Part shown: piece after piece, positions 50,971 to 62,048 of the stretch | Position numbering within the stretch: the first letter of the stretch is position 1 | How the letters are laid out: every line of letters starts with the position of its first letter | DNA from: Leisingera sp. NJS204 | GTDB taxonomy: Bacteria; Pseudomonadota; Alphaproteobacteria; Rhodobacterales; Rhodobacteraceae | Reading direction: 5' to 3' | Length of the DNA: 64,000 nucleotides | Assembly: GCF_004123675.1 (NCBI RefSeq) | Contig: NZ_CP035417.1 | Coordinates: 1,355,501-1,419,500, forward strand | Program-made: the position numbers and the translations under genes | The notes under the pieces: generated by a model | What the model saw: the letters and a program-made list of their open reading frames with translations, nothing else | Databases searched by the model: none | Told to the model about the DNA's origin: nothing

Positions 50971-52419
50971 ATGTTGGATCTCCGCCCGGTTGGATATGTC
51001 ATCGGCCTTTTGGTCGTCATCTTGGGAGCGATGATGCTGTTCCCGCTGCTGGTCGATCTGCTGGATGGCCGCGGTGAATGGCATGTGTTTCTGGAAAGTG
51101 CGCTCTTCACCATTCTGGTCGGCGGGCTGCTGGCCTTAAGCTGCGCCAACGGGGTGCGGGAAGGGCTGAGCATCCGCCAGACCTTTTTGCTGACCACCAC
51201 CGTGTGGCTGGCGCTGCCGCTGTTCGGGGCAATCCCGCTGATGCTGGGGGCAACCGAGCTGCGCTTTGTCGATGCGTTCTTCGAGGCGATGTCAGGGCTG
51301 ACCACCACCGGATCAACAGTGATTTCTGGGCTGGACGACCTGCCGCGCGGGCTGTTGCTGTGGCGCGGCATCCTGCAATGGCTGGGCGGTATCGGCATCA
51401 TTGTTGTGGCGATGGTGTTCCTGCCCGAGCTGCGGGTCGGCGGGATGCAGATCTTTAAATCTGAAAGCTTTGACACCTTTGGCAAAATCCTGCCCCGCGC
51501 GCAGGCGATCGCCAAGCAGATCTCGTTGATCTACGTGTCGCTGACCATGGCCTGCATGCTGGTCTACATGGTAATGGGGATGGGGCCGTTTGATGCGCTG
51601 GTGCATTCCATGACCACCATCGCCACCGGCGGTTTTGCCAATTACGACACCTCTTTCGGGGCCTTTGCGGGACCGGTGGAATATGCGGCGGCGATTTTCA
51701 TGATCCTCGCGGCGCTGCCGTTTGTGCGCTATGTGCAGCTGATCAACGGCCATGGCACGCCGATGCTGCGGGACAGCCAGATCCGCGGTTTTATGATGAC
51801 GCTGGGCATTCTGGTCGCTGTGGCAGCCGGGGTTCTGTATTACGCCAATCCGCACAGCGGGGAACAGGCGCTGCGCTCGGCCCTGTTCAACATCACCTCG
51901 ATCATGTCCGGCACCGGCTATGCCAGTGCGGATTACATGCAGTGGGGCAGCTTTCTGGTGATGATCTTCTTCTTCACCGGGCTGATCGGCGGCTGTGCGG
52001 GATCAACCGCCTGTTCCGTCAAGGTCTTTCGCTACCAGTTGCTGCTGGCCTCGATCAGAACGCAGATCCAGCGCATCCGGTCGCCGCATGGGGTGTTTTT
52101 CACCCGCTACGAGGGGCGCCCGGTGGACGCTGAGGTGCTCAGTTCGGTTATCTCATTCTTCATGTTCTTTGTAGTTACGCTGGGCGTTGTAGCCTGGGCG
52201 CTGGCGCTGACCGGCCTGGATTTTGTGACCGCGGTGTCCGGCGCCGCGACGGCGGTGGCCAATATCGGTCCCGGTTTGGGCGATACCATCGGGCCGGCGG
52301 GTAATTTTTCAACGCTTAATGATCCGGCAAAATGGATCCTGAGCGCGGCGATGCTGATCGGGCGGCTGGAGCTGATGGCGGTCTACGCAATGCTGACGGT
52401 TCGCTTTTGGCGCAGCTGA
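50971..52419 (+). CDS. trkH: Trk-type potassium uptake protein TrkH
   Basis: 482 residues from ATG 50971 (MLDLRPVGYVIGLLVVILGA); about ten membrane helices with four pore loops. SGLTTTGSTVISGL is the first selectivity filter; TIATGGFANYD, MSGTGYASADY and ANIGPGLGDTIGP supply the others. The start is uncertain: a TTG at 50935 would add 12 residues and neither has a clear ribosome binding site. It works with TrkA, which is not in the window. Confidence 0.92.
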   Translation: MLDLRPVGYVIGLLVVILGAMMLFPLLVDLLDGRGEWHVFLESALFTILVGGLLALSCANGVREGLSIRQTFLLTTTVWLALPLFGAIPLMLGATELRFVDAFFEAMSGLTTTGSTVISGLDDLPRGLLLWRGILQWLGGIGIIVVAMVFLPELRVGGMQIFKSESFDTFGKILPRAQAIAKQISLIYVSLTMACMLVYMVMGMGPFDALVHSMTTIATGGFANYDTSFGAFAGPVEYAAAIFMILAALPFVRYVQLINGHGTPMLRDSQIRGFMMTLGILVAVAAGVLYYANPHSGEQALRSALFNITSIMSGTGYASADYMQWGSFLVMIFFFTGLIGGCAGSTACSVKVFRYQLLLASIRTQIQRIRSPHGVFFTRYEGRPVDAEVLSSVISFFMFFVVTLGVVAWALALTGLDFVTAVSGAATAVANIGPGLGDTIGPAGNFSTLNDPAKWILSAAMLIGRLELMAVYAMLTVRFWRS

Positions 52420-52598
52420 GCGCCCCGCAGATTGGCTGAAATTGCGCAAACCGGACCTTGTGGCGGTTTGCCGCGCTGAAACGGCAGCCTGAACCGCAGC
52501 TTCCTTGCCCGATGGGGCTGCCCGCTCTTGCCCTTAAGAGATCGCTCGCATATGAGGCACGGGACTGAAACCCGCAAGCGCAGGGAGACCCGCTCCAT

Positions 52599-53837
52599 AT
52601 GCCCGTACTTGTGATGAAATTCGGCGGCACGTCTGTCGCCAATCTGGATCGCATCCGCCGCGCTGCCAAACGCGTCGGCGTTGAGGTGGCCAAGGGCTAT
52701 GACGTGATCGTCATCGTGTCGGCGATGTCCGGCAAGACCAACGAACTGGTCGGCTGGGTAGATGAGACCTCGCCGTTGTATGACGCGCGCGAATATGATG
52801 CGATTGTGTCTTCGGGCGAGAATGTGACCGCCGGCCTGATGGCGCTGACACTGCAGGAAATGGATGTTCCCGCCCGCAGCTGGCAGGGCTGGCAAGTGCC
52901 GCTTTTGACCACCTCGGCGCACAGCCAAGCGCGGATCGAAGAGATCCCGCCGGAAAACATCCGCGCCAAGTTTGATGAAGGCATGAAAGTGGCGGTTGTG
53001 GCCGGCTTCCAGGGCATCAGCCCCGAAGGCCGCATCACCACGCTGGGCCGCGGCGGTTCGGACACCACTGCGGTGGCCTTTGCGGCGGCGTTTGAGGCTG
53101 AGCGCTGCGATATTTATACCGATGTGGACGGCGTTTATACCACCGACCCGCGGATTTGCGACAAGGCGCGCAAGCTGGACAAGATTGCGTTTGAAGAGAT
53201 GCTGGAGCTGGCGTCGCTGGGCGCCAAGGTGCTGCAGACCCGCTCGGTTGAACTGGCGATGCGCTATAAGGTGAAGCTGCGCGTGCTGTCGAGCTTTGAG
53301 GAACAAACTGACGAGGCCGGAACCCTGGTCTGCGCCGAGGAGGAAATCATGGAATCCAATGTTGTGGCCGGTGTGGCCTATTCCCGTGACGAGGCCAAGC
53401 TGACCGTGCAGTCGGTGGCCGACCGCCCCGGCATCGCGGCAACCATTTTCACCACGCTCAGCGATGCAGGCGTGAATGTCGACATGATTGTGCAGGATAT
53501 CTCGGACGAGGGCCGCACCGACATGACCTTCTCCTGCCCGACCGATCAGGTTGCCCGCGCCGAACAGGCGCTGCTGGCGATCAAGGAAAAGGGCGAGCTG
53601 AACTATGCTGAACTCTTGGCCGACAAGGATGTGGCCAAGGTTTCTGTGGTTGGTATCGGCATGCGTTCGCAGTCCGGCGTGGCCGCCAAGATGTTCAAGG
53701 TGCTGTCGGATGAGGGCGTCAACATCAAGGTAATCACCACTTCCGAAATCAAGATATCGGTGCTGATCGACCGCAAATACATGGAGCTGGCCGTGCAGGC
53801 GCTGCATGATGCGTTTGAACTGGAGAAAGCCGGCTAA
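52599..53837 (+). CDS. lysC: Aspartate kinase
   Basis: Phosphorylates aspartate, opening the lysine, methionine and threonine pathways. 412 residues starting MPVLVMKFGGTSVANLDRIR. Kinase motifs: GRGGSDTTAVAFAAAFEAER and the TDVDGVYTTDPRIC nucleotide site. Two ACT domains at the C-terminus (from about 265; SVADRPGIAATIFTTLSDAG and VVGIGMRSQSGVAAKMFKVL) give feedback control. GGGAGA precedes the ATG. Ends in a clear terminator. The methionine branch continues at metZ elsewhere in this window. Confidence 0.96.
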   Translation: MPVLVMKFGGTSVANLDRIRRAAKRVGVEVAKGYDVIVIVSAMSGKTNELVGWVDETSPLYDAREYDAIVSSGENVTAGLMALTLQEMDVPARSWQGWQVPLLTTSAHSQARIEEIPPENIRAKFDEGMKVAVVAGFQGISPEGRITTLGRGGSDTTAVAFAAAFEAERCDIYTDVDGVYTTDPRICDKARKLDKIAFEEMLELASLGAKVLQTRSVELAMRYKVKLRVLSSFEEQTDEAGTLVCAEEEIMESNVVAGVAYSRDEAKLTVQSVADRPGIAATIFTTLSDAGVNVDMIVQDISDEGRTDMTFSCPTDQVARAEQALLAIKEKGELNYAELLADKDVAKVSVVGIGMRSQSGVAAKMFKVLSDEGVNIKVITTSEIKISVLIDRKYMELAVQALHDAFELEKAG

Positions 53838-53871
53838 GCGCTGATCGGATAACAGTTTTCTGAATACCGCA

Positions 53872-53898
53872 AAGGCGCCGATCCGGCGCCTTTGTTGT
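53872..53898 (+). terminator. Rho-independent terminator after lysC
   Basis: AAAGGCGCC (53872-53880) pairs with GGCGCCTTT (53886-53894) around GATCC and is followed by GTTGT. Starts 35 bp after the lysC stop. Confidence 0.85.
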
Positions 53899-54108
53899 GT
53901 CTGCCCTGCCGCTGGCGGTATTTTGCGCAATGCCGTGTCAGGCTGCTCTGATTGCGGGCAATGCTGCAAAAACACTTGGACTTTTTCCGCTGGGATGGGA
54001 CAAGTGGGGGGAGGAGAGAACGCTGGGATACTGCTTTGAGTGGTATTTGTTCTGGTGAACCAATCAGAGCGGCAGTGTGCGGGGAAGTGACCTCGGGAGA
54101 GGGTGGCA

Positions 54109-56349
54109 ATGGCTGATACAACGGAATCCGAAAGCAGGAAGCTTCTGGTTCGCCTGCGCGAGGCGATGGCGGGCGACGATGCCGGCCAGGCGCGGCTCGA
54201 CAAGATCACCCATCTGATCGCCGACAGCATGGGGACAGAGGTGTGCTCGGTCTATCTGTTCCGCGATGACGAGACGCTGGAGCTGTGTGCAACCCAGGGT
54301 TTGAATCTGGAATCTGTGCACCAGACCCGGATGCGCATCGGCGAGGGCCTGGTGGGCCGGGTGGCAAGATACGGCAAGGTGGTGAACACGCCGGATGCGC
54401 CCAATGCCAAGGGGTTCCGCTATATGCCGGAAACCGGGGAGGAGCGGTTTTCCTCCTTCCTTGGGGTGCCGGTGCAGCGGCTGGGCGAGATGCTGGGCGT
54501 CTTGGTGGTTCAGTCCAAGGAGGGGCGCGAGTTTTCAGCCGATGCGGTCTATGCGCTGGAAGTGGTGGCGATGGTCATCGCTGAGATGACCGAGCTGGGC
54601 GCCTTTGTCGGCGAAGGCGCGGCCCTGTCGCCACTGCACAAGCAGCCGGTTCTGATCCACGGTACCTCGGCCCAGGAAGGCGCGGCGGAAGGCCACGTCT
54701 GGCTGCATGAGCCGCGGGTGATTGTGACCAATCCGATTGCCGATGATCCCCAGCGGGAGCTGGAGCGGATGAACAGCGCGGTCGAGGAACTGCGGGTCGG
54801 CGTTGACAAGATGCTGGAAGTCTCCCGCAACGGCGACAAAGATCAGCTGCAGGTTCTTGAAGCTTACCGGATGTTTGCCAATTCCAAAGGCTGGATGCGG
54901 CGGATGGAAGAAGACATCGCCCGTGGCCTGAGCGCCGAAGCCGCGGTGGAAAAAGAGCAATCCCAGGCCCGCGCCCGGATGAGCCAGGTGCAGGACGCCT
55001 ATCTGCGCGAACGGCTGAGCGACCTGGATGACCTCTCAAACCGCCTGCTGCGGATTCTGACCGGGCAGGGGGCGGACACCGGTGCCGAGCTGCCGGACAA
55101 CCCCATCCTGATCGCCCGCAACATAGGTCCGGGGGATCTGCTGGAGTATGGTCGCGGCCTGCGGGGCATCGTGCTGGAGGAAGGCTCGGTCGGATCCCAC
55201 GCCGCTATTGTCGCGCGGGCCCTGGCGATTCCGCTGGTGGTGAATGCCAAGCGGATCACCACCGAGGCGCTGAACGGCGACCACATCATGGTGGATGGCG
55301 ATCAGGGCGTGGTGCATCTGCGGCCGGATGACACGGTTGTCGGCGCCTTCCGCGACAAGATCGCGATGCATACCAAGGCGCAGGAACGCTATGCCTCGAT
55401 CCGCAGCAAGGCGGCGGTCACCACCGACGGCCAGCGCATCAATATGGTGATGAATGCCGGCTTGATGGCAGACCTGCCGTCATTGGATAGTTCGGGTGCT
55501 GAAGGTGTGGGGCTGTTTCGCACGGAATTGCAATTTCTAGTGCGCAATCAGATGCCGAAGCGTTCGGAGCTGGTTGCTTTGTACAAGCGGGTGCTGGATG
55601 CAGCCCATGGTAAACCGGTGATTTTCCGGACTCTGGACATCGGATCCGACAAAGTTCTGCCTTACATGAAACCGACGGATGAGCCGAACCCTGCACTGGG
55701 CTGGCGGGCGATCCGGGTGGGGCTGGACAAGCCCGGCATCATGCGGATGCAGCTGCAGGCGCTGTTGCGCTCTGCCGAAGGGCGGCCGCTGTCGATAATG
55801 TTCCCCTTTGTTGCCCAATTCGAAGAATACCGCGCGGCCAAGGCCGAGGTGGACAAGACTATCGAACGCGAGCGCATCCTGGGCCACGTGCTGCCGGCCG
55901 AGCTGGAGATCGGCGCAATGCTGGAGACGCCGTCGCTGGCCTATGCGCCGCAGAAGTTCTTTGACGAGGTGGCCTTTATCTCGATCGGCGGCAATGACCT
56001 GAAACAGTTCTTTTTCGCCGCCGACCGCGAGAATGAGCGGGTGCGCAAACGCTATGACACGCTGAATGTGAGCTTCCTGAGCTTCATCGAGCGCATCGTG
56101 GAACGCTGCGCCATCTCAGGCACGCCGCTCAGCTTTTGCGGCGAGGACGCGGGCCGCCCTGTCGAGGCCGTATGCCTGGCCGCCATGGGCATCCGCACGC
56201 TGTCGATGCGCCCGGCCTCTATCGGACCGGTCAAGTCACTGCTGCTGCGGGTCGATCTGGGCGAGCTGCGCAAGATCATCGCGGATGCGCGCCACCGCGG
56301 CGATCAGGCGGTGCGCCCGGCAGTGATGAAATATCTGCGGGAACTTTGA
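54109..56349 (+). CDS. ptsP: Nitrogen-type PTS enzyme I (EI-Ntr)
   Basis: First phosphotransferase of the regulatory PTS. 746 residues from ATG 54109 (GGGAG upstream; a GTG two codons earlier is the alternative). An N-terminal GAF domain (about 20-165; EVCSVYLFRDDETLELCATQ, then GLVGRVARYGKVVNTPDA) marks the Ntr form. Next come the His domain, with phosphorylated His364 in GSVGSHAAIVARALAIPLVV, and the C-terminal PEP-binding barrel (EGVGLFRTELQFL, FISIGGNDLKQFF, LSFCGEDAGRP). It senses nitrogen status through its GAF domain in related bacteria. Confidence 0.95.
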   Translation: MADTTESESRKLLVRLREAMAGDDAGQARLDKITHLIADSMGTEVCSVYLFRDDETLELCATQGLNLESVHQTRMRIGEGLVGRVARYGKVVNTPDAPNAKGFRYMPETGEERFSSFLGVPVQRLGEMLGVLVVQSKEGREFSADAVYALEVVAMVIAEMTELGAFVGEGAALSPLHKQPVLIHGTSAQEGAAEGHVWLHEPRVIVTNPIADDPQRELERMNSAVEELRVGVDKMLEVSRNGDKDQLQVLEAYRMFANSKGWMRRMEEDIARGLSAEAAVEKEQSQARARMSQVQDAYLRERLSDLDDLSNRLLRILTGQGADTGAELPDNPILIARNIGPGDLLEYGRGLRGIVLEEGSVGSHAAIVARALAIPLVVNAKRITTEALNGDHIMVDGDQGVVHLRPDDTVVGAFRDKIAMHTKAQERYASIRSKAAVTTDGQRINMVMNAGLMADLPSLDSSGAEGVGLFRTELQFLVRNQMPKRSELVALYKRVLDAAHGKPVIFRTLDIGSDKVLPYMKPTDEPNPALGWRAIRVGLDKPGIMRMQLQALLRSAEGRPLSIMFPFVAQFEEYRAAKAEVDKTIERERILGHVLPAELEIGAMLETPSLAYAPQKFFDEVAFISIGGNDLKQFFFAADRENERVRKRYDTLNVSFLSFIERIVERCAISGTPLSFCGEDAGRPVEAVCLAAMGIRTLSMRPASIGPVKSLLLRVDLGELRKIIADARHRGDQAVRPAVMKYLREL

Positions 56350-56437
56350 CGGGCACCGGTGCCTGGGGCTGGATTATAGTTTCATTGGAATATTGAGCAG
56401 ACCCGGCAGGGGCTGCGCCGAAACGTTGCACTCATTT

Positions 56438-56467
56438 ACTTCAAGCTTAAAACTTTATGCTTGAAGT
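56438..56467. promoter_or_regulatory. ACTTCAAGC-N12-GCTTGAAGT inverted repeat, probable operator
   Basis: A perfect 9-bp inverted repeat, AT-rich in its spacer, 60 bp upstream of the first gene of the aryl-CoA cluster. Size and symmetry suit a MarR dimer, and a MarR gene lies within the cluster (59540-59992). No second copy was seen inside the cluster. Confidence 0.65.
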
Positions 56468-56526
56468 TTTCCTGGGCCTGCCTATCCTGATCTGCAAGGA
56501 TGTGCGCTGAGCGGGAAAGGATGATC

Positions 56527-58821
56527 ATGAAAGTCGCCTGTTTGGGAGGAGGGCCTGCGGGTCTTTACTTTGCGATCTCGATGAAGCTGCGCCAGCCCGA
56601 GGCACAGGTCACGGTGATTGAGCGCAACAAGCCTGATGATACCTTTGGCTGGGGCGTGGTGCTGTCGGATGACGCGCTGGAGAACCTCAGCGCCAATGAC
56701 CCGAAGAGCGCCGAAGCGATCCGCGAAAGCTTTGCTTATTGGGACGATATCGCGGTGGTGCATAACGGCACCCGCACGGTGTCAGGCGGGCATGGGTTTG
56801 CCGGAATAGGCCGCAGGCAGATGCTGCTGCTGCTGCAGGACCGGGCGCGCGAACTGGGCGTTGACCTGCAGTTTGAAACCATTGCCAAGACCGCCGCGGA
56901 ATATCAAGCAGACTATGATCTTGTGGTCGGCTGCGACGGGCTGAATTCCAATGTCCGCAATGAGTTCGCGGAACATTTTAAACCGGAAATCGACGTGCGG
57001 CCCTGCAAGTTCATCTGGCTGGGTACCCATCAGAAATTCGACGATGCCTTCACCTTTATTTTTGAGAAGACCAAACACGGCTGGATGTGGATCCACGCCT
57101 ACCAGTTCGATGCGGACACGGCGACGGTGATTGTCGAATGTTCAGCTGAGACCTGGGAGAACTGGGGCTTTGAGGGCATGAGCAAGGAGGAGACCGTCCG
57201 CACCTGCGAGGAGATATTTGCAGATCATCTGGGCGGGCACGCGCTGATGTCGAACGCGGCGCATTTGCGCGGGGCGGCGGTGTGGATCAACTTCCCGCGG
57301 GTGCTGTGCGAAAAGTGGCACCACGAGAATGTGGTGCTGCTGGGGGATGCATCCGCCACGGCGCATTTCTCTATCGGGTCGGGATCGCGGCTGGCCTTTG
57401 ACAGCGCCATTGCACTGGCTGAGCTGGTCAGCACCGAACCGACGCTGGAACGCGCGTTCGAGCGTTACCAGGAGGAGCGGCGGCTGGATGTGCTGCGGCT
57501 GCAGTCGGCGGCGCGCAACTCCTTGGAGTGGTTCGAGGAGGTTGAGCGCTATCTGGATATGGATCCGGTGCAGTTCAACTATTCCCTGCTGACCCGTTCG
57601 CAGCGGATTTCCCATGAGAACCTGCGGCTGCGCGATGCGGACTGGCTGCAAAGCGCCGAGAAATGGTTCCAGGACAAGGCCGGAGCGCCCGCAGATGCAC
57701 CGGTGCGGCCGCCGATGTTTGCGCCCTATCAATTGCGCGGGATGGAACTGCAGAACCGCATCGTGGTTTCGCCCATGGCGCAGTACAAGGCGGTGGAGGG
57801 CTGCCCGGTGGACTGGCACCTGATCCACTACGGCGAACGTGCCAAGGGCGGAGCCGGGCTGGTTTACACCGAGATGACCTGTGTATCGGCTGAGGGGCGG
57901 ATCTCGCTGGGCTGCCCGGGGCTGTATGCACCGGAGCATGAGGCAGCCTGGAAGCGCCTGACGGATTTTGTGCATGCTGAGACCGGCGCGAAGATCTGCT
58001 GCCAGATCGGCCATTCCGGGCGCAAAGGCTCCACCCAGCTGGGGTGGGAGGAAATGGACGCACCGCTGCCGGAAGGAAACTGGGAGACGGTTTCGGCCTC
58101 AGCCATCCCGTGGTCGGAAAACAACCCGGCCCCGCGGGAGATTACACGGGGCGAAATGGATCAGATTCGCGACGAATTTGTTGCATCGGCACAAATGGCG
58201 GAGCGTGCAGGGTTTGACATGATCGAACTTCATGCGGCGCATGGATACCTGATTTCCTCGTTTATTTCGCCAAAATCGAACATTCGGGGCGATGAGTATG
58301 GCGGCTCCTTGGAAAACCGCTTGCGCTATCCGCTGGAGGTGTTCCAGGCCATGCGCGCAGTCTGGCCTGAGGCGAGGCCGATGTCTGTCAGGATCTCCGC
58401 CAATGACTGGGTGGGTGACGATGGCGTCACTCCGGAAGAAGCGGTGGAGATCGCCAAGGGGTTCACTGCGGCGGGTGCGGATATCATAGATGTCTCCGCC
58501 GGGCAGACCTCCACTGACGCGCAAGCGGTCTATGGCCGCATGTTCCAGACGCCGTTTTCCGATCGCATCCGCAACGAGGCCGGGATTGCCACCATGGCGG
58601 TGGGTAATATCTATGAGGCCGACCATGCCAATTCGATCCTGATGGCGGGGCGGGCCGATCTGGTCTGTGTAGGCCGGCCGCATCTGGCGGATCCCTATTG
58701 GACCCTGCACGAGGCGGCGCGGATCGGCGACCGGCACGGGGATTGGCCGCTGCCCTATCAGGCAGGCCGTGATCAGGCCTGGCGGCTGGCCGACCGTGAC
58801 GCGGAGGTGATCCGGGCATGA
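56527..58821 (+). CDS. Salicylyl-CoA 5-hydroxylase / 2-aminobenzoyl-CoA monooxygenase-reductase type fusion
   Basis: 764 residues: an N-terminal class A flavin monooxygenase (about 1-390; [23 protein letters not shown] site, then [20 protein letters not shown]) fused to an old-yellow-enzyme barrel (about 395-764; [45 protein letters not shown]). This fusion hydroxylates an aromatic CoA ester and may reduce the ring in the same protein, as in aerobic 2-aminobenzoate degradation. AAAGG precedes ATG 56527; ATG 56521 is the alternative. The stop overlaps the SDR start (ATGA). Confidence 0.92.
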   Translation: MKVACLGGGPAGLYFAISMKLRQPEAQVTVIERNKPDDTFGWGVVLSDDALENLSANDPKSAEAIRESFAYWDDIAVVHNGTRTVSGGHGFAGIGRRQMLLLLQDRARELGVDLQFETIAKTAAEYQADYDLVVGCDGLNSNVRNEFAEHFKPEIDVRPCKFIWLGTHQKFDDAFTFIFEKTKHGWMWIHAYQFDADTATVIVECSAETWENWGFEGMSKEETVRTCEEIFADHLGGHALMSNAAHLRGAAVWINFPRVLCEKWHHENVVLLGDASATAHFSIGSGSRLAFDSAIALAELVSTEPTLERAFERYQEERRLDVLRLQSAARNSLEWFEEVERYLDMDPVQFNYSLLTRSQRISHENLRLRDADWLQSAEKWFQDKAGAPADAPVRPPMFAPYQLRGMELQNRIVVSPMAQYKAVEGCPVDWHLIHYGERAKGGAGLVYTEMTCVSAEGRISLGCPGLYAPEHEAAWKRLTDFVHAETGAKICCQIGHSGRKGSTQLGWEEMDAPLPEGNWETVSASAIPWSENNPAPREITRGEMDQIRDEFVASAQMAERAGFDMIELHAAHGYLISSFISPKSNIRGDEYGGSLENRLRYPLEVFQAMRAVWPEARPMSVRISANDWVGDDGVTPEEAVEIAKGFTAAGADIIDVSAGQTSTDAQAVYGRMFQTPFSDRIRNEAGIATMAVGNIYEADHANSILMAGRADLVCVGRPHLADPYWTLHEAARIGDRHGDWPLPYQAGRDQAWRLADRDAEVIRA

Positions 58822-59543
58822 CACGCAGGGTACTGGTAACAGGCGGCGGCACCGGCATCGGCAAGGCAATCGCGCAGGCTTTTTCAGCCCAGAACTGTCA
58901 GGTGACAATTTCCGGCCGGCGGCGCGACGCGCTGGAGCAAGCCGCGAAGGGTACGGATCTGGAGATCAGACCTGCAGATGTCACGGACGAGGCCCAGGTC
59001 GCGGCGCTGTTTGACACGCCGTATGACGTGGTTGTGGCAAATGCCGGTACCGGGAACGCCGCGCGGATCGAGGATGTTGAGCTGGCAGACTGGCAGCACA
59101 CCCTGACGGTGAACATGACCGGCACCTTCCTGACCTTCCGGGCGGCACTGCGGACTGGGATGAAACCAGGCGGGCGCCTGATTGCCATCGCCTCGACTGC
59201 CTCCTTGCAGGGCGGGGCGCATATCCCGGCCTATGCGGCCTCTAAGCACGGGGTGCTGGGACTGGTGCGGTCGGTCGCGCAAAGCGTGGCCAAGCGCGGC
59301 ATCACTTGCAATGCGATCTGCCCGGGGTTTGTCGACACCGAGATGGCGGAGACTGCGATCAGCGGGCTGATGGCCCGGCATGACATTCCGCGGGAGAAGG
59401 CGCTGAAAATGGTGGTTGGCGGCAATCCGATGCAGCGGCTGATCGCGCCTGCGGAAGTGGCGGCAACGGCGGTGTTCCTGGCATCCGAAGGCGCGTCTTC
59501 GATCAACGGGCACGCGATGAGTGTTTCGGGAGGCGAGATTTGA
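58818..59543 (+). CDS. Short-chain dehydrogenase/reductase
   Basis: 241 residues. NAD(P)-binding [15 protein letters not shown] near 8-22, [10 protein letters not shown], catalytic Ser in [10 protein letters not shown], Tyr and Lys in [13 protein letters not shown], and the C-terminal [14 protein letters not shown] typical of hydroxyacyl-CoA dehydrogenases of this fold. By position it should oxidise a hydroxyacyl-CoA intermediate of the aryl-CoA pathway. It overlaps both neighbours. Confidence 0.9.
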   Translation: MTRRVLVTGGGTGIGKAIAQAFSAQNCQVTISGRRRDALEQAAKGTDLEIRPADVTDEAQVAALFDTPYDVVVANAGTGNAARIEDVELADWQHTLTVNMTGTFLTFRAALRTGMKPGGRLIAIASTASLQGGAHIPAYAASKHGVLGLVRSVAQSVAKRGITCNAICPGFVDTEMAETAISGLMARHDIPREKALKMVVGGNPMQRLIAPAEVAATAVFLASEGASSINGHAMSVSGGEI

Positions 59544-59992
59544 GCACAACGTCAAAAGACCGGCTGCGGCTGTGGCTGAAGGTGCTGAAGGCCACCAAGG
59601 CGGTGGAGAGCGAGGTGCGTGAAAACCTGCGGCGGGACTTCGCAACCACGCTGCCGCGGTTTGATGTTATGGCGGCGCTGATGCAGCATGAAAAAGGGCT
59701 GAAAATGAGTGAGTTGTCAGGTGTTCTGAAAGTGTCGAACGGCAACGTGACCGGCATTGTCGAGCGGTTGGTGGAGGACGGCCATGTGCAGCGCGAGAAG
59801 GTCGAGGGCGACCGGCGCGCCAATCTTGTGCGGCTGACGGCGGCGGGCCAGACTGAGTTCTCGCGCCAGGCAGAGGCGCATGAAAGCTGGATAAATGCGG
59901 CCTTTGACGGGCTGGCAACGGATGAGGCGCAGGCAATTGCCGAAAGCCTGGACGCGGTGGCGCGGCGGCTGGACGAGGGAGGCAAGGCATGA
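59540..59992 (+). CDS. MarR-family transcriptional regulator
   Basis: 150 residues with a winged helix ([20 protein letters not shown] then [20 protein letters not shown]) flanked by dimerisation helices. Starts at TTG 59540, overlapping the SDR stop, and overlaps the hydratase start (ATGA). Being embedded in the operon suggests autoregulation and response to an aryl-CoA ligand, as in BadR- or FerC-like regulators. The inverted repeat at 56438-56467 is its likely site. Confidence 0.9.
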   Translation: MSTTSKDRLRLWLKVLKATKAVESEVRENLRRDFATTLPRFDVMAALMQHEKGLKMSELSGVLKVSNGNVTGIVERLVEDGHVQREKVEGDRRANLVRLTAAGQTEFSRQAEAHESWINAAFDGLATDEAQAIAESLDAVARRLDEGGKA

Positions 59993-60795
59993 AGGTGAAC
60001 ACGGAGCCGCAGCACTTTCTGTGCCGGATCGAGGATGGCGTTGCCACAGTCTCGCTGGACCGGCCGGAGCGGAAGAACCCGCTGACATTCGACAGCTACG
60101 CAGAGCTGCGCAACTGGTTCCGGGACTTGCACTATGACGACAGCGTCAAGGCGGTGGTGTTTGCCTCCAACGGCGGCAACTTCTGCTCGGGCGGCGATGT
60201 GCATGATATTATCGGGCCGCTGACGAAGATGAGCATGAAGGAGCTGTTGGCCTTCACCCGGATGACCGGCGATCTGGTCAAGGCAATTGTGACCTGCGGC
60301 AAACCGGTGATTGCAGCGATTGACGGGATTTGCGTTGGCGCAGGGGCAATTATCGCCATGGCCTCGGACATCCGGATTGCCACGCCGGAGGCTAAAACGG
60401 CGTTTCTGTTCACCCGTGTCGGCCTTGCAGGCTGCGATATGGGCGCCTGTGCGATCCTGCCGCGGATTATAGGCCAGGGGCGGGCGGCGGAGCTGCTGTA
60501 CACCGGGCGGTCGATGAGCGCCGAGGAAGGGCATGCCTGGGGATTTCACAACAAGCTGGTGGCGCCGGACGCTCTGGAGGCGGAGGCGCAAGCCTGGGCG
60601 GCGCGGATCGCAGCAGGTCCGAACTTTGGCCACATGATGACCAAGACCATGCTGGCACAGGAATGGTCGATGTCGATCGAACAGGCGATTGAGGCTGAAG
60701 CGCAGGCGCAGGCGATCTGCATGCAGACGGCGGATTTTGAGCGTGCGTTTCATGCTTTTGTGAAAAAGGAAAAACCGGTGTTCGAGGGCGACTGA
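59989..60795 (+). CDS. Enoyl-CoA hydratase/isomerase family protein
   Basis: 268 residues of the crotonase fold: [20 protein letters not shown], oxyanion-hole [11 protein letters not shown] and [20 protein letters not shown]. At the catalytic site it reads [20 protein letters not shown], with Cys-Asp where ordinary hydratases have one of two Glu. It therefore may catalyse an isomerisation, hydrolysis or a specialised hydration. Co-directional and overlapping the MarR gene. Confidence 0.9.
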   Translation: MKVNTEPQHFLCRIEDGVATVSLDRPERKNPLTFDSYAELRNWFRDLHYDDSVKAVVFASNGGNFCSGGDVHDIIGPLTKMSMKELLAFTRMTGDLVKAIVTCGKPVIAAIDGICVGAGAIIAMASDIRIATPEAKTAFLFTRVGLAGCDMGACAILPRIIGQGRAAELLYTGRSMSAEEGHAWGFHNKLVAPDALEAEAQAWAARIAAGPNFGHMMTKTMLAQEWSMSIEQAIEAEAQAQAICMQTADFERAFHAFVKKEKPVFEGD

Positions 60796-60886
60796 GCCGC
60801 TGGAGCCGCAGGCCTCGTGCCGCAGGAGGGTACGGGAGCCCCCGGCGGCAGTATTTGGATAAAGGTGAAACAGGGAGAGCCGCGCC

Positions 60887-62047
60887 ATGGCGGACAAGTC
60901 GTTTTTGAACTGGCCGTTCTTTGAGGACCGGCACCGGGGCTTGGCGGAGGAGCTGGAGGCCTGGGCTCGGGAGAATCTGAATGGCATAGATCATTCGGAC
61001 ACCGATGCGGCCTGCCGGGCTTTGGTAGCTGCGCTGGGAAAGGCTGGCTGGACGCAGCATTCCGGCGCGATGGCCGGCGGGAAATTGGACGTGCGCAGCC
61101 TGTGCCTGATCCGCGAGACGCTGGCGCGCCATGACGGGCTGGCGGATTTTGCTTTTGCCATGCAGGGGCTGGGGACCGGCGCGATTTCGCTGTTCGGGAC
61201 AGAAGCGCAGCAGCAGGAGTGGCTGCCATTGACGCGGGCGGGCAAGGCGGTATCGGCCTTTGCGCTGACTGAGCCGCAGTCGGGGTCGGATGTGGCCAAT
61301 TCCGCCATGACGGCGGCGCTGGACGGCGATCATTACGTTTTGAACGGTGAAAAGACCTGGATCTCCAACGGCGGGATTGCCGATGTCTACACGCTGTTTG
61401 CCCGCACCGGCGAGGCACCGGGAGCGAAGGGGCTGAGTGCCTTTGTCGTGCCGGCGGACCTGCCTGGGTTCGAGGTGGCGGAGCGGCTGGAAACCATTGC
61501 GCCGCATCCGCTGGCAACCTTGCGTTTTACCGATTGCCGGATTCCGAAGTCGGCTTTGCTTGGCCAGCCGGGTGCGGGCTTCAAGATTGCGATGTCGGTG
61601 CTGGATGTGTTCCGATCCACCGTGGCGGCGGCGGCGCTGGGGTTTGCCCGCCGGGCGCTGGACGAAGCGCTGGCGCGGGTGGCTGCGCGGCAGGTGCAGG
61701 GCGCGCCGCTGTTTGATCTGCAAATGGTGCAGGGGCATATAGCGGATATGGCTCTGGATGTGGATGCCGCTGCGCTGCTGGTTTACCGTGCCGCCTGGGT
61801 CAAGGATTCAGGCGCCGCGCGGGTCACGCGGGAGGCGGCGATGGCCAAACTGTTTTCCACCGATCAGGCACAGCAGGTCATCGATAAGGCAGTGCAGCTG
61901 CACGGCGGCGACGGCGTGCGCCGGGGCCAGAAGGTGGAGGAGCTCTACCGCGATATCCGGGCCTTACGCATCTACGAGGGGGCCTCGGACGTGCAGCGGG
62001 TGGTGATCGCCCGCCAGGCGATGGGTGCCTTTCAGGGAGGGAAGTGA
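60887..62047 (+). CDS. Acyl-CoA dehydrogenase
   Basis: 386-residue FAD enzyme. [20 protein letters not shown] binds FAD and substrate; [20 protein letters not shown] follows; the catalytic Glu is in [20 protein letters not shown] near the end. GGGAG lies before ATG 60887. It probably desaturates a ring-derived or side-chain acyl-CoA in the same pathway. The 91-bp gap before it carries the recurrent CAGTATTTGGATAAAGGTGA motif. Confidence 0.93.
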   Translation: MADKSFLNWPFFEDRHRGLAEELEAWARENLNGIDHSDTDAACRALVAALGKAGWTQHSGAMAGGKLDVRSLCLIRETLARHDGLADFAFAMQGLGTGAISLFGTEAQQQEWLPLTRAGKAVSAFALTEPQSGSDVANSAMTAALDGDHYVLNGEKTWISNGGIADVYTLFARTGEAPGAKGLSAFVVPADLPGFEVAERLETIAPHPLATLRFTDCRIPKSALLGQPGAGFKIAMSVLDVFRSTVAAAALGFARRALDEALARVAARQVQGAPLFDLQMVQGHIADMALDVDAAALLVYRAAWVKDSGAARVTREAAMAKLFSTDQAQQVIDKAVQLHGGDGVRRGQKVEELYRDIRALRIYEGASDVQRVVIARQAMGAFQGGK

Positions 62048-62048
62048 T

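Noticed and set aside
52383-54230. 615-codon minus-strand open frame
   Set aside because: Antisense to lysC and the start of ptsP; His/Arg-rich with no family match.
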